From Lysobacter niastensis (lineage in GTDB: Bacteria > Pseudomonadota > Gammaproteobacteria > Xanthomonadales > Xanthomonadaceae): DNA of 64,000 nucleotides. Shown piece by piece: positions 1-8,561 of this stretch (the stretch's first letter is position 1; every line of letters starts with the position of its first letter). The stretch is taken from assembly GCF_015453285.1 (NCBI RefSeq), contig NZ_JADLZT010000012.1, forward strand, positions 62,001-126,000, read 5' to 3'. Position numbers and translations under genes: made by a program. The notes under the pieces were generated by a model. That model ran no database searches and was not told the DNA's origin. It worked only from the letters and a program-made list of their open reading frames with translations.

Positions 1-7
1 CACTCAT
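1..7 (-). CDS. first codons of a gene downstream of nusB (possibly thiL)
   Basis: The nusB stop codon TAA shares its last A with an ATG (TAATG), and only two codons (Met-Ser) of this next frame lie in the window. Stop-start overlap of this kind is common in this operon. In many proteobacteria thiL (thiamine-monophosphate kinase) follows nusB, so thiL is the expected gene. That is inference from gene order; the visible bases cannot identify it. Confidence 0.3.
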
Positions 8-468
8 TACTTGCCGCGCGGCGCCTTGGCCTCGCTCGCGCGCCAGTCGGCGGCGGCGTGGTCGAGCACGCCGTTGACGTAGGTGTGGCCGTGCTCGGCG
101 CCGAAGCGTTTCACCGACTCGATCGCCTCGTTGATGACGACGCGGTACGGCACGTCCAGGCGGCGGCGCAGCTCGTAGGCGGCGATGCGCAGGGCCGCGC
201 GCTCGACCGCATCGACCTGCTCGATGTCGCGATCGAGGAAAGGCTTGAGCGCTTCGTCGAGTTCGTTGCAATGCTCGTCGACACCGCGCACCAGGTCCTC
301 GAAGTATTCGAGGTCCGCGACTTCGTGCGCCTGTTCGTGCGCGAACTGCGCAATCACGTCGCGCGCACTGGCACCCGACATCTGCCAGGCATAGACGGCC
401 TGCAGCGCACGGCGGCGCGCACGCGAGCGGGCAACGGGATCGATTCCATCCTGACGACGGCGGTTCAT
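7..468 (-). CDS. nusB: transcription antitermination factor NusB
   Basis: The 153-residue product matches NusB in length and pattern. It is an all-helical RNA-binding protein that joins NusE (ribosomal protein S10) on boxA RNA during rRNA antitermination. The N-terminal stretch [18 protein letters not shown] and the C-terminal segment with [16 protein letters not shown] and YVNGVLD are the family hallmarks. The start at 468 gives the ATGA overlap with the ribH stop and removes a long unconserved upstream extension of the same frame. It is the last complete gene of the ribE-ribBX-ribH-nusB operon, so it is probably co-transcribed from the FMN-riboswitch promoter. Confidence 0.95.
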   Translation of the reverse strand: MNRRRQDGIDPVARSRARRRALQAVYAWQMSGASARDVIAQFAHEQAHEVADLEYFEDLVRGVDEHCNELDEALKPFLDRDIEQVDAVERAALRIAAYELRRRLDVPYRVVINEAIESVKRFGAEHGHTYVNGVLDHAAADWRASEAKAPRGK

Positions 469-932
469 GGCAGTTGCCCCAGCAAGTGACTCATTTCCAA
501 TGCGGCCAAGGCCGCTTCCTCGCCCTTGTTCCCGTGGTTGCCGCCAGCGCGGGCTTCGGCATCCTCGTGTCGCTCCACGGCCAGCACGCCGTTGGCGACC
601 GGAATGCCGTAATCCAGCGACACGCGCATCAGACCGTCCGAACATCCGTCGGCGACCTGCTCGTAATGGCGCGTATCGCCACGCACGACGCAACCCAGCG
701 CCACCACCGCCGCATGCCGGCCGGCTGCGGCCAGGCGCGCCGCAGTGAGCGGGATTTCCCATGCGCCCGGCACGCGGATCACGTCGACGGCACCTTCCGA
801 GACGCCGTTGTCGGCGAAGGTCTTGCGTGCGCCGGCGACCAGCGTATCGGTGATACGCGGGTTCCAGCGGCTGGCGATGATCGCGAAACGCGCGCCTTCA
901 GGGCTGCGCAGGTCGCCTTCGTAGTGGGTCAT
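465..932 (-). CDS. ribH: 6,7-dimethyl-8-ribityllumazine synthase
   Basis: RibH condenses 5-amino-6-ribitylaminouracil with 3,4-dihydroxy-2-butanone 4-phosphate to give lumazine, the substrate of riboflavin synthase. The 155-residue protein has the family landmarks: [10 protein letters not shown] near the N-terminus, VPGAWEIP around residue 55, [14 protein letters not shown] with the catalytic-loop histidine near residue 87, and GNKGEEAA near the C-terminus. It overlaps nusB by 4 nt and follows ribBX by about 76 nt. The gap holds an 18-bp palindrome but no obvious promoter. Confidence 0.96.
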   Translation of the reverse strand: MTHYEGDLRSPEGARFAIIASRWNPRITDTLVAGARKTFADNGVSEGAVDVIRVPGAWEIPLTAARLAAAGRHAAVVALGCVVRGDTRHYEQVADGCSDGLMRVSLDYGIPVANGVLAVERHEDAEARAGGNHGNKGEEAALAALEMSHLLGQLP

Positions 933-971
933 GGGCGTTCTTCGTAAGGGGCGGGCATTTTAACGCGGGTA

Positions 972-989
972 TCCCGGGCGCGCCCGGGA
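972..989. other. perfect 18-bp palindrome between ribBX and ribH
   Basis: TCCCGGGCGCGCCCGGGA is a perfect palindrome able to form a 7-bp G+C stem with a CGCG loop. It lies in the 76-nt gap between ribBX and ribH. No U-tract follows on the transcribed (minus) strand, so it is not a standard intrinsic terminator. It could damp read-through or stabilise the upstream message; that is inference. Confidence 0.45.
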
Positions 990-1008
990 AAGCCTCGATG
1001 TGGATGGC

Positions 1009-2121
1009 TCAGTGTTGCGGATCGACGTACTCGACGACTTCCAGGCCGAAACCGGCCAGGCCGATCTGCTTGCGCGGCGTGCCGAGCACGCGCAGCCTGC
1101 CGAGCCCCAGGTCGGCCAGGATCTGGCCACCGGCACCGTTGCGGCGCCACTCGGCCAGGGCATGACCGGCCGCGGCCGATCCGTCGTCGGCGTGCTGCGG
1201 AGCGCGCACGCGCGCCAGCAGCGCCTGGGCGTCGGCGTGGTCGGCCAGCAGCACCAGCGCGCCGCAGCCTTCGGCGGCGATCCGGGCCAGCACATCGCCC
1301 ACCGCCGGACCGAAGTCCGGGCGGCGCCAGTGCAGCGCGTCGGCCAGCGGGTTCTGCACGTGCACGCGCACCAGCGTCGGCGTCGCCGGGTCGGGCTCGC
1401 CGCGGAGCATTGCGAAGTGCAGCGCATGGCTCAGGCGATCGCGGTAGGTGAACAGCCGGAACGGTCCGTGCTCGGTCTCGATCTCGCGCGCATCGACACG
1501 CTCGACCGTGTGCTCGGTGGCCAGGCGATAGCGGATCAGTTCCTCGATCGAGCCGATCTTCAGGCCATGCTCGGCGGCGAAGGCCTCCAGTTCCGGACGG
1601 CGCGCCATGCTGCCGTCGGGATTGAGGATCTCGACCAGCACGCCGGAAGGCTCCAGTCCCGCCAGCAACGCGAGATCAGCCGCCGCTTCGGTATGGCCGG
1701 CGCGATTGAGCACGCCGCCCGGCTGCGCCATCAGCGGGAAGATGTGGCCCGGCTGCGACAGGTCGCTGGCGGCGGCGTCCGGGCGCACCGCGGTGCGGAT
1801 CGTGTGTGCGCGGTCGTAGGCGGAAATGCCGGTGGTGACGCCTTCGGCCGCCTCGATGCTGACGGTGAAGTTGGTGTGGTGCGGCGAGGTGTTGTCGCGC
1901 ACCATCGGCGGCAGGCCAAGCTGGCGGCAGCGCTCGCGCGTCAGCGACAGGCACACCAGGCCACGCGCGTGCGTGACCATGAAGTTGATGTCCTGCGGAC
2001 GCACCAGTTCGGCGGCCATGATCAGGTCGCCTTCGTTCTCGCGGTCCTCGTCGTCGACGATGACGACCATGCGGCCGGCGCGGATTTCTTCCAGCAGTTC
2101 GGGGATGGGGCTGAAGGCCAT
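1009..2121 (-). CDS. ribB: 3,4-dihydroxy-2-butanone-4-phosphate synthase with degenerate GTP cyclohydrolase II-like domain (RibBX type)
   Basis: The N-terminal half (about residues 1-205) is RibB, which converts ribulose 5-phosphate to the four-carbon riboflavin precursor. It has the acidic metal loop DDEDRENEGD at residues 23-32. The C-terminal half aligns with GTP cyclohydrolase II at its end (GGQILADLGLGRLRVLG, then a GLEVVEYV tail). However, the zinc cysteines (the C...CDCG segment) and the catalytic core are absent, replaced by non-cysteine sequence. This matches the RibBX variant described in proteobacteria, so a separate RibA is expected elsewhere. The start at 2121 has a weak GGA upstream; ATG at 2139 is an alternative. 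Confidence 0.9.
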   Translation of the reverse strand: MAFSPIPELLEEIRAGRMVVIVDDEDRENEGDLIMAAELVRPQDINFMVTHARGLVCLSLTRERCRQLGLPPMVRDNTSPHHTNFTVSIEAAEGVTTGISAYDRAHTIRTAVRPDAAASDLSQPGHIFPLMAQPGGVLNRAGHTEAAADLALLAGLEPSGVLVEILNPDGSMARRPELEAFAAEHGLKIGSIEELIRYRLATEHTVERVDAREIETEHGPFRLFTYRDRLSHALHFAMLRGEPDPATPTLVRVHVQNPLADALHWRRPDFGPAVGDVLARIAAEGCGALVLLADHADAQALLARVRAPQHADDGSAAAGHALAEWRRNGAGGQILADLGLGRLRVLGTPRKQIGLAGFGLEVVEYVDPQH

Positions 2122-2167
2122 GGGGTATTCCGGTTTCATGGGCACCGCTGCCGCGGCACCGTAGTTT

Positions 2168-2770
2168 TCAGTGGGTGGTGCGTCCGGCCAGCAGCCGTTC
2201 GACATAGCGCGCGACGAGGTCGATCTCCAGGTTCACCGCGTCGCCGACGCGGGTCTGGGAGAACGCGGTGTGCGACACCGTGTGCGGGATCAGCGCGACT
2301 TCGAGGCCTGTTTCGTCGACTTCGTTGACGGTGAGGCTGACGCCGTCGACGCAGATCGAGCCCTTCTTGGCGACGTAGCGCAGCAGCGCAGCCGGCGCGG
2401 TGAAGCGCCAGCGCTGTGCGCGCGCATCCTCGGCAATGCCGGCCACTGCGCCGACGCCGTCGACATGGCCGCTGACCAGGTGCCCGCCGAGGCGATCGGT
2501 CGGACGCATCGCACGCTCCAGGTTGACGACGGTGCCCGCCTTCAGCGCACCGAGCGTCGTCAGCGACAGCGTTTCGTTGGAGGCGTCGGCGGCGAAGCTC
2601 GTGGCGTCGAACTCGACCACGGTCAGGCACACGCCGTTGACGGCGATGCTCTCGCCCAACTGCACCGCCTCGAACGGCAACGTGCCGACCTCGACGGTCA
2701 GACGCGCGTCGCCGCCGCGGTTCTCGATGGCGGCCACGCGACCGAGGCCCTCGATGATGCCGGTGAACAT
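2168..2770 (-). CDS. ribE: riboflavin synthase, alpha subunit
   Basis: This 200-residue trimeric enzyme dismutates two lumazine molecules to riboflavin. It opens with the family signature MFTGIIEGLG and contains two related lumazine-binding halves. The first has SIAVNGVCLTV and the second SICVDGVSLTVNEV; GGHLVSGHVDG lies between them. The start at 2770 is preceded by a strong GGAGG at the right distance, so longer upstream frames are rejected. It is the first gene after the FMN riboswitch and heads the ribE-ribBX-ribH-nusB operon, so it should be repressed by FMN. Confidence 0.96.
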   Translation of the reverse strand: MFTGIIEGLGRVAAIENRGGDARLTVEVGTLPFEAVQLGESIAVNGVCLTVVEFDATSFAADASNETLSLTTLGALKAGTVVNLERAMRPTDRLGGHLVSGHVDGVGAVAGIAEDARAQRWRFTAPAALLRYVAKKGSICVDGVSLTVNEVDETGLEVALIPHTVSHTAFSQTRVGDAVNLEIDLVARYVERLLAGRTTH

Positions 2771-2881
2771 CAGCGCGCCTCCTGCCGGAAGGCGGCGGAC
2801 TTGGAAAGGTTGGCAATGGACATGAAACGTTTCCCGCAACGGTGGGCGAAAAACGTCCCAAGGCATGAGGCAGGCATGGAC

Positions 2882-2924
2882 CGGCCCAATAGGGCCGTGC
2901 GGGACTCGCTCTCCCGAGCGTCCC
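2882..2924 (-). promoter_or_regulatory. two hairpins downstream of the FMN aptamer (putative expression platform)
   Basis: Two stem-loops follow the aptamer in the ribE leader. The first, at 2901-2924, pairs GGGA/TCCC and CGCTC/GAGCG around a TCCC loop with a two-base bulge. The second, at 2882-2897, pairs CGGCCC with GGGCCG around a four-base loop. Neither is followed by a U-tract. Control by Rho, pausing or ribosome access therefore looks more likely than a plain intrinsic terminator; this is inference. Confidence 0.45.
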
Positions 2925-2941
2925 GCCGCCATGCGCCGCCG

Positions 2942-3112
2942 TCTTCTTTCATCCGGACTGTGACCGTCGGCTCCGGCATCGGACCGGATCTGCTGACCCT
3001 CCACGCCCGCCGAAGCGGATCGCAGGAGGCGCTCGCGGGCTCGTGCGGGGCTGCCTGTGCGACAGCGTCCTGCACCTACCGCCGGTGGGGAATTGCACCC
3101 CGCCCTGAAGAC
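2942..3112 (-). promoter_or_regulatory. FMN riboswitch (RFN element)
   Basis: Read on the minus strand, the leader shows the conserved RFN blocks in order. The order is AGGGCGGGGTG, CCCCACCGGCGGTA, AGCCCGCGAGCG, GGGTCAGCAGATCCGGT, GCCGGAGCCGACGGT, and AGTCCGGATGAAAGAAGA. FMN binding to such aptamers represses riboflavin synthesis genes. The aptamer ends about 170 nt before the ribE start, leaving room for the expression platform at 2882-2924. It should control ribE, ribBX, ribH and nusB together. Confidence 0.96.
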
Positions 3113-3145
3113 GTCGTTGGTTTTGGCCGGCGAACCGGCCGCGGC

Positions 3146-3154
3146 ATTCTAGCA
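3146..3154 (-). promoter_or_regulatory. candidate extended -10 promoter for the riboflavin operon
   Basis: On the minus strand TGCTAGAAT combines an extended -10 TG with TAGAAT, five of six matches to the sigma-70 consensus. It ends about 34 nt before the first conserved block of the FMN aptamer, a sensible position for a riboswitch transcript. No convincing -35 box is visible. Confidence 0.4.
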
Positions 3155-3200
3155 CCGGGGGTCGCCGGCCCCGGCCGGACGCACTGTTCCGCCAGCAGGC

Positions 3201-3974
3201 TCAGCCGGGCTTGCGCCGCAGGTGAAGGAACAGCGGCCACTGGATCACCCGGGGCTCGTCGGGATCGCCCCAGGCGTCAGCCAACGCCGGAGCGTGGCGG
3301 GCGACCGGATCCGCGCCGGTCTCGGCCCGGCAGCGCCCCACCGCCGACATGCTGGTCAGGTAGCGCAGGAAATGCGGCAGCCGCCACTCCTCCTCCAGCC
3401 AGAGGTCCGGCGCCGGCAGCGCCGGGAACGGCCAGTCGAAATCCGCGTAATGCGCATCGACGAACGCCCGCTCCGGCGGCCAGTACGGGTCGATCTGCGC
3501 GCGGAATGCCTCCACCGCCTCGACCATGCCCTCCGGCGCAAGGAAGTCCCCATAGCCCCAGGCCGCGAGCACGCCGCGCGGCGCCAGCACGCGACGGCAT
3601 TCGGCGAAGAATCTTTCGAGGTCGAACCAGTGCAGCGCCTGGGCGACCGCCACCAGTTCCACACCACCATCGGGCAGCGACGTGCGCTCGCCCGGCTCCA
3701 CCGCCAGGGTGACGTTGCCGGTGTACCCGGACGAGGGCTGCGCCCAGTGCCGCTCCAGCTGGTTTGCGCTGGGTTCGGTCGCGAACACGTGCGCGAAGCG
3801 CGTCGCCAGCCCACGCGTCGCCTGGCCGCTGCCGCAGCCCGGTTCCCACACGCGCGCACTCGCCGGCACGACCGCCACGATCGCATCGAACAGGGCGTCC
3901 GGATACTCAGGCCGAGCTTCGGCATAGGCCTGCGCGAGGCCGGAGAAATGGTCTTTGAAGTTCGCGCCGCTCAT
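3201..3974 (-). CDS. class I SAM-dependent methyltransferase
   Basis: The 257-residue protein is a Methyltransf_11-type Rossmann methyltransferase. Motif I VWEPGCGSGQATRGLA lies near residue 45, followed by the acidic post-I strand FATEPS, then VELVAVAQALHWF and a GVLAAWGYGD segment. The N-terminal DHFSGLAQAYAEARPEYP is typical of small-molecule methyltransferases of the trans-aconitate methyltransferase group. The substrate cannot be read from sequence. The start at 3974 lies 14 nt after the cupin stop, so the two are probably co-transcribed. The gene ends upstream of the riboflavin promoter. Confidence 0.85.
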   Translation of the reverse strand: MSGANFKDHFSGLAQAYAEARPEYPDALFDAIVAVVPASARVWEPGCGSGQATRGLATRFAHVFATEPSANQLERHWAQPSSGYTGNVTLAVEPGERTSLPDGGVELVAVAQALHWFDLERFFAECRRVLAPRGVLAAWGYGDFLAPEGMVEAVEAFRAQIDPYWPPERAFVDAHYADFDWPFPALPAPDLWLEEEWRLPHFLRYLTSMSAVGRCRAETGADPVARHAPALADAWGDPDEPRVIQWPLFLHLRRKPG

Positions 3975-3987
3975 CCGTTCTTCGACT

Positions 3988-4449
3988 CTATTTGCCCGGC
4001 GACGCAGAAGGCACGGCGTCGACGGGAGATTCGAACGCAATGAAGAGCACGCAAGCCGAGCCCTTGCTGCAGTAGGCGTGGTGCGGACGCTTTGCAGGTC
4101 CGTAGGCATAGTGACCCGGCCAGAGTGCAACGGTCTCCTGGCCGTCGTAGGTCACCTGCAGCTGTCCGGAAAGCAGCACCATGCGTTCGGCGGAGGTGTG
4201 CCAGTGATGGGGAATGGTGGAATCCGCAGGCACGCGAATGAGGATGTCCGCGTTGGCCTTGGCCGGGTCGCCGTGCAGGACGGCGATTTCGCAACCGGCC
4301 GGCATGAACGAGGGACAGCCGAGCCACTTGAGCTGTGCGTCAGTGAATGCGAGCGCCAGCGCCGGCTCGTCCGCCGCCTTCTGCGCAAGCGCATCGGAAC
4401 TGGCCAGCAACAGCAGAGCGGCCACCGCCAGCGATATCGGGCTGGACAT
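3988..4449 (-). CDS. secreted cupin-domain protein
   Basis: The 153-residue product begins with a signal peptide (hydrophobic run LAVAALLLLASS, cleavage near ALAQ-KA). A small cupin barrel follows, with metal-ligand pattern HHWHTSAE near residue 82, then GQLQVTYDG and GHYAYGPAKRPHHAYC. It resembles the periplasmic 'DUF4437/cupin' proteins of unknown substrate. The start at 4449 has GGAGG 9 nt upstream and removes a 12-residue extension. It sits between ribD and a methyltransferase gene on the same strand; no functional link to riboflavin synthesis is evident. Confidence 0.75.
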   Translation of the reverse strand: MSSPISLAVAALLLLASSDALAQKAADEPALALAFTDAQLKWLGCPSFMPAGCEIAVLHGDPAKANADILIRVPADSTIPHHWHTSAERMVLLSGQLQVTYDGQETVALWPGHYAYGPAKRPHHAYCSKGSACVLFIAFESPVDAVPSASPGK

Positions 4450-4501
4450 TTCGAGCCTCCATAGCGACGTGAGTGCACCTCGCATAACGCGAGGCCTTCC
4501 G

Positions 4502-5605
4502 TCAGTCGGCCTTTTCCGGGCGCAGCAGCAGGCGCACGTCCTGGCCGATGTAGCGCGACTCCACGATCGTCATCTTCAGCTTCTGCGCCATCGAGTCGAT
4601 GGACAGCCCTTCGAACATCGGGCGTGCGTGGTCGCCGAGCAGCACCGGCGCGACATACAGCAGGATCTCGTCGACCAGTCCGGCGGAGACGAAGGCGCCG
4701 GCCAGCGTCGCGCCGGCTTCGAGCTGGATCTCGTTGACGCCACGCTCGGCCAGCAGCCGCAGCACCGCGTCCAGGTCGAAGCGGCCTTCGCGCACCGGCA
4801 CGGCCGCGAGTTGTGCATTGATGCCGCGCGGCGGCTTGGCGTCGGGTGCATGGATATACAGCGTCGGCGCATCGCCTTCGCGCACGCGTCCTCGAGCGAC
4901 CGTCGCCAAGCCCGGGTCGAGCACCACGCGCAGCGGCGGCTCGAAAGGCGTGTCGTCTTCCAAACGCACGGTCAGCGACGGATCGTCCGCCAGCACCGTA
5001 CCGGCACCGGTGACGATCGCGCCTGCTCGCGCGCGCCAGTGCTGCACGTCCAGGCGCGAGGCTTCGCCGCTGATCCATTTCGATTCGCCGCTGGCCAATG
5101 CGCTGCGCCCGTCCAGGCTGGTCGCGAGTTTGACGCGCAGCCAGGGCCGCCCGCGCTCGATGCGGGAAATGAAGCCCCGGTTGAGTGCGCGCGCCTGTGC
5201 CTCCATCAGACCCGACTGCACGACGATGCCGGCGGCACGCAGCTTGTCGAAGCCGACACCGTCCACCTGCGGGAACGGATCGCGCATCGCCGCGACCACG
5301 CGCGCGACGCCGGCGGCGACCAGCGCGTCGGCACAGGGACCGGTCCGGCCCGTGTGCGCGCAGGGCTCCAGCGACACGTAGGCCGTGGCGCCGCGCGCAC
5401 GTTCGCCGGCTGCCTGCAGCGCGAACACTTCCGCGTGCGGACCGCCCGCGCGCTGATGCCAGCCTTCGCCGACGACCTCGTCGCCATGCGCGATGACGCA
5501 GCCCACCATCGGGTTGGGCCGCGTGGTGTAGGCGCCGCGTTCGGCCAGGCGCAATGCGCGCGCCATCATCGCGTGGTCGGTGGCGGTGAAACCCTGCTCA
5601 GTCAT
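4502..5605 (-). CDS. ribD: bifunctional diaminohydroxyphosphoribosylaminopyrimidine deaminase / 5-amino-6-(5-phosphoribosylamino)uracil reductase
   Basis: RibD carries out the deaminase and reductase steps after GTP ring opening in riboflavin synthesis. The N-terminal cytidine-deaminase-like domain has the zinc motif HAE near residue 58, and PCAHTGRTGPC near residue 82. The C-terminal reductase (about residues 155-365) starts with RPWLRVKLATSLDGRSA and contains GAGTVLADDPSLTVR. The length of 367 residues is normal. It lies upstream of the riboswitch, so it is not under that aptamer. It follows nrdR and the secreted hypothetical gene, the usual nrdR-ribD neighbourhood. Confidence 0.96.
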   Translation of the reverse strand: MTEQGFTATDHAMMARALRLAERGAYTTRPNPMVGCVIAHGDEVVGEGWHQRAGGPHAEVFALQAAGERARGATAYVSLEPCAHTGRTGPCADALVAAGVARVVAAMRDPFPQVDGVGFDKLRAAGIVVQSGLMEAQARALNRGFISRIERGRPWLRVKLATSLDGRSALASGESKWISGEASRLDVQHWRARAGAIVTGAGTVLADDPSLTVRLEDDTPFEPPLRVVLDPGLATVARGRVREGDAPTLYIHAPDAKPPRGINAQLAAVPVREGRFDLDAVLRLLAERGVNEIQLEAGATLAGAFVSAGLVDEILLYVAPVLLGDHARPMFEGLSIDSMAQKLKMTIVESRYIGQDVRLLLRPEKAD

Positions 5606-5611
5606 GCCTGC

Positions 5612-5657
5612 CTCGATCCAGCCTGTCTCAATCTCTCGATCCAGCCTGTCTCAATCT
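5612..5657. repeat. perfect tandem duplication of 23 bp
   Basis: A 23-bp unit starting CTCGATCCAG and ending TCTCAATCT occurs twice in direct tandem (5612-5634 and 5635-5657) without a mismatch. The second copy contains the stop codon of the secreted hypothetical gene, and the first fills most of the gap to ribD. The perfect identity suggests a recent slippage or duplication event. Confidence 0.85.
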
Positions 5658-6070
5658 TGTGTGTAGCGTCCGCGTTCGTTGCCGTCGTCCCAGGGCCATG
5701 CAGGAATCAGCTCCGTGCCGTCGATGCGCAACGTCATGCGCTTGAACTCGGTCTCGGGATACTGCGGCGGGAAGTGGAACTGGTCGGGCAGCAACACGAC
5801 GTGATCGCCTTCGCGCTGCCAGCGTCCTTCCGCCATCAGGTCGAGCGCGCCATAGACGAAGTACCACTGGAAGCGGCCGTCGGCTCCGAGTCGCAGCTCC
5901 GAGCCGGTCTCCATGATGCCTTCGAGGTGGTAATGCCCGGCCAACGCGGCAGGTGCCGCCGCCGCGGCCACCGGCTCATCGGCCCGCCCGGGCTCCTGCG
6001 CATGCAGCGCGCCTGCCGGCAGCAACGCGATCAGCAGCAGTAAGCATGCCGCTCGCGCAATGCCGTTCAC
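5651..6070 (-). CDS. hypothetical secreted protein
   Basis: The 139-residue product starts with a clear signal peptide ([20 protein letters not shown]). A mature part follows with [18 protein letters not shown] and [18 protein letters not shown], which reads as a small beta-rich domain. The start is GTG at 6070, forming a GTGA overlap with the nrdR stop, so translation is probably coupled to nrdR. I do not recognise the family. Its position between nrdR and ribD and its export are the only functional hints. The stop codon lies within a 23-bp tandem repeat. Confidence 0.7.
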   Translation of the reverse strand: MNGIARAACLLLLIALLPAGALHAQEPGRADEPVAAAAAPAALAGHYHLEGIMETGSELRLGADGRFQWYFVYGALDLMAEGRWQREGDHVVLLPDQFHFPPQYPETEFKRMTLRIDGTELIPAWPWDDGNERGRYTQD

Positions 6071-6588
6071 CGGCGGCGCCTTTTCTCGGGTGGCAGGTCG
6101 CCGTCGAGCAACGGCAGTTGGCCTTCGGTAGGCGGATGGTCGTGCTCGAGGCGGTCGAGCACCTCGCGGAAATCGGCCACGTCCTCGAACGCGCGATACA
6201 CCGAGGCGAAGCGGACATAGGCGACGTGGTCGAGCTTGCGTAGTTCTGTCATCACGAACTCGCCGACGCGGCGCGAATCCAGCTCGCGTTCGGCGGTCAT
6301 GCGCAACTGGTGGACCACTGCGCGCACCGCGGTCTCGATCTGCTCCTCCGACACCGGGCGCTTCTGCAGCGCGCGGTCGAAGCCGGCGCGCAGCTTGCGC
6401 GCGTCGAACGCCTCGCGGCGGCCGTCGCTCTTGATGATCAGCGGCAGCTTCAGCTCGATCGTCTCGATCGTGGAAAAACGCTCGCCGCACGCCTCGCAGA
6501 CGCGCCGGCGCCGGATCGTGGCGCCGTCGTCGGACACGCGCGAATCGATCACGCGGGTGTCGGGGTGCTGGCAGAACGGGCAGTGCAT
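6067..6588 (-). CDS. nrdR: transcriptional repressor NrdR
   Basis: NrdR represses ribonucleotide reductase genes in response to ATP/dATP. The zinc ribbon uses C3, C6, C31 and C34 (MHCPFC and VCEACGERF), followed by an ATP-cone domain that includes [21 protein letters not shown]. The length of 173 residues is slightly above the usual 150-160 because of a basic C-terminal tail (LPPEKRRRR). It lies between glyA and ribD with the associated lipoprotein gene; glyA-nrdR-ribD is a familiar gammaproteobacterial arrangement. Confidence 0.96.
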   Translation of the reverse strand: MHCPFCQHPDTRVIDSRVSDDGATIRRRRVCEACGERFSTIETIELKLPLIIKSDGRREAFDARKLRAGFDRALQKRPVSEEQIETAVRAVVHQLRMTAERELDSRRVGEFVMTELRKLDHVAYVRFASVYRAFEDVADFREVLDRLEHDHPPTEGQLPLLDGDLPPEKRRRR

Positions 6589-6634
6589 ACGCTTCCTCGT
6601 ACTCGCTTCGACTGGCCGCAGCCGGGGCGCGGCT

Positions 6635-7144
6635 TCAACGGTACTCGTATTCCATCGGCAGGAAGAACGCGATCCGGGTCGGCATTCCCTGGCAGCTCAT
6701 CGGCGAGAACTCGATCCGCGAAATAGTCTCGACGGCGGCTTCGGCGAACGAGGCATCGGTCGCGCACACTGCCCGGACGGATTCGACCCGGCCGTCGGCC
6801 TCGAGCCGCACGAGCACGTGCGCCGAACCCGGGGCCTGGTCGCGCCGCGCCGAGCCCGGGTAGGCGCCGTGCTCGGGAAGACGCCGCTTGCGGGGGCCGT
6901 CGCAGCCCTGGTCCGGCTCTTTCCAGCCCGCGACGAGGGACTCGACCTCATCGCGCGACAGCAGTTGCACCGCGCCGGCCGCGCACGCGCCGGTGTCCCG
7001 GTCGTAACGCGCCACGTGCGTGATCGGATGGGCCTGCGACGCGTTGACGATCCTGGCCTTGTCCACGCTCTCGCGCTGGGATGGCGAAACCGAACAGGCA
7101 GTGCCGGCGATCGCCAGCAGCATCACCAGCGGTCGCAGCGTCAT
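6635..7144 (-). CDS. putative lipoprotein with TonB C-terminal-like domain
   Basis: The 169-residue product has a short hydrophobic N-terminus ([12 protein letters not shown]) that could be a lipoprotein signal, although G-T-A-C is an atypical lipobox. The C-terminal part (about residues 95-165), with [31 protein letters not shown] and [12 protein letters not shown], resembles the TonB_C fold of energy-transducer-like periplasmic proteins. The start at 7144 has GGGAG 9 nt upstream. It lies 16 nt after glyA and 46 nt before nrdR on the same strand. The function is unknown. Confidence 0.65.
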   Translation of the reverse strand: MTLRPLVMLLAIAGTACSVSPSQRESVDKARIVNASQAHPITHVARYDRDTGACAAGAVQLLSRDEVESLVAGWKEPDQGCDGPRKRRLPEHGAYPGSARRDQAPGSAHVLVRLEADGRVESVRAVCATDASFAEAAVETISRIEFSPMSCQGMPTRIAFFLPMEYEYR

Positions 7145-7160
7145 CACAGGCTCCCGGCGC

Positions 7161-8414
7161 TCAACCGTAGACCGGGTACTTCTTGCACTGCGCCGTGACC
7201 TTCGCGCGCACGGCTTCGATGACCTTGTCATCGTTCGGCGCGTCGAGCACGTCGCACATCCAGTTGGCCAGTTCGATGCAGTCGGCCTCCTGGTAGCCGC
7301 GCGTGGTCACGGCGGGCGTGCCGATGCGCAGGCCGGAGGTCACGAACGGCTTCTGCGGGTCGTTCGGCACCGCGTTCTTGTTGACGGTGATGTGCGCCTT
7401 GCCGAGCGCGGCTTCCGCATCCTTGCCGGTGATGCCCTTGCCGATCATGTCGACCAGCATCAGGTGGTTCTCGGTGCCGCCGGACACGATCTTGTAGCCG
7501 CGCGCGATGATCGTCTTGGCCATCGCCTGCGCGTTCTTCACGACCTGCTGCTGGTAGGTGGTGAACTCCGGGTCCAGCGCCTCCTTGAAGGCCACCGCCT
7601 TGGCGGCGATGACGTGCATCAGCGGACCGCCCTGGATGCCCGGGAAGACGATGCTCTGCAGCTTCTTCACCAGGTCTTCGGACGCGCCCTTGGCGACGAT
7701 GATGCCGCCGCGCGGACCGCGCAGCGTCTTGTGCGTGGTCGAGGTGACCACGTGCGCGTGCGGCAGCGGATTGGGGTACACGCCCGCGGCAACCAAGCCG
7801 GCGACGTGGGCCATGTCGACGAAGAGATAGGCGCCGACCTTGTCGGCGATGGCGCGGAAGCGCGCCCAGTCGATCTTCTGCGAGTAGGCACTGAAGCCGG
7901 CGACGACCATCTTCGGCTTGTGCTCGACCGCGAGGCGCTCGACCTCGTCATAGTCGATCAGGCCCTGGTCGTTGACGCCGTACTGCACCGCGTTGAGCAG
8001 CTTGCCGGAGATGTTGACCTTGGCGCCGTGGGTCAGGTGGCCGCCATGGGCCAGCGACATGCCCAGGATGGTGTCGCCCGGGTTCAGCAAGGCGAAGTAC
8101 ACGGCCTGGTTGGCCTGCGAGCCCGAATGCGGCTGGACGTTGGCATAGTCGGCATCGAACAGCTTCTTCAGGCGGTCGATCGCCAGTTCCTCGGCGATGT
8201 CGACGTATTCGCAGCCACCGTAGTAGCGCTTGCCCGGGTAGCCCTCGGCATACTTGTTGGTCAGCACGCTGCCCTGCGCCTCCATCACCCGCGGACTGGC
8301 GTAATTCTCCGAGGCGATCAACTCGACGTGATCCTCCTGGCGGCGGGCCTCATGGGCGATCGCCTGGGCGAGTTCATCGTCGTAACCGGCGATACGGGCA
8401 GAGCTGGGGAACAT
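7161..8414 (-). CDS. glyA: serine hydroxymethyltransferase
   Basis: GlyA interconverts serine and glycine with tetrahydrofolate, supplying one-carbon units. The 417-residue sequence is typical: [13 protein letters not shown] near residue 29, [15 protein letters not shown], and the pyridoxal-phosphate lysine K229 in [13 protein letters not shown] (the same position as in Escherichia coli). [17 protein letters not shown] lies near the end. It is the first gene of a minus-strand run that continues to the lipoprotein gene, nrdR and ribD, and is divergent from lpxO. Confidence 0.98.
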   Translation of the reverse strand: MFPSSARIAGYDDELAQAIAHEARRQEDHVELIASENYASPRVMEAQGSVLTNKYAEGYPGKRYYGGCEYVDIAEELAIDRLKKLFDADYANVQPHSGSQANQAVYFALLNPGDTILGMSLAHGGHLTHGAKVNISGKLLNAVQYGVNDQGLIDYDEVERLAVEHKPKMVVAGFSAYSQKIDWARFRAIADKVGAYLFVDMAHVAGLVAAGVYPNPLPHAHVVTSTTHKTLRGPRGGIIVAKGASEDLVKKLQSIVFPGIQGGPLMHVIAAKAVAFKEALDPEFTTYQQQVVKNAQAMAKTIIARGYKIVSGGTENHLMLVDMIGKGITGKDAEAALGKAHITVNKNAVPNDPQKPFVTSGLRIGTPAVTTRGYQEADCIELANWMCDVLDAPNDDKVIEAVRAKVTAQCKKYPVYG

Positions 8415-8561
8415 TCGCAGGACCTCGAACGGTAGATAAAGGGCCGGTGGGACGGCGCAGTCAGGCTCAGGATGGTAGCCCAGGCCTTAAAATGCGGCCA
8501 CCAACCCGTGCCGCCATGCCCGGCCGCACGGGGGATTCCCCCTGATTCCGGACCCCCTGCA

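Noticed and set aside
2171-3712. 513-codon plus-strand frame over ribE and the riboswitch
   Set aside because: Its path crosses the FMN riboswitch on the opposite strand and the translated sequence is Arg/Ala/Pro-rich without family features.
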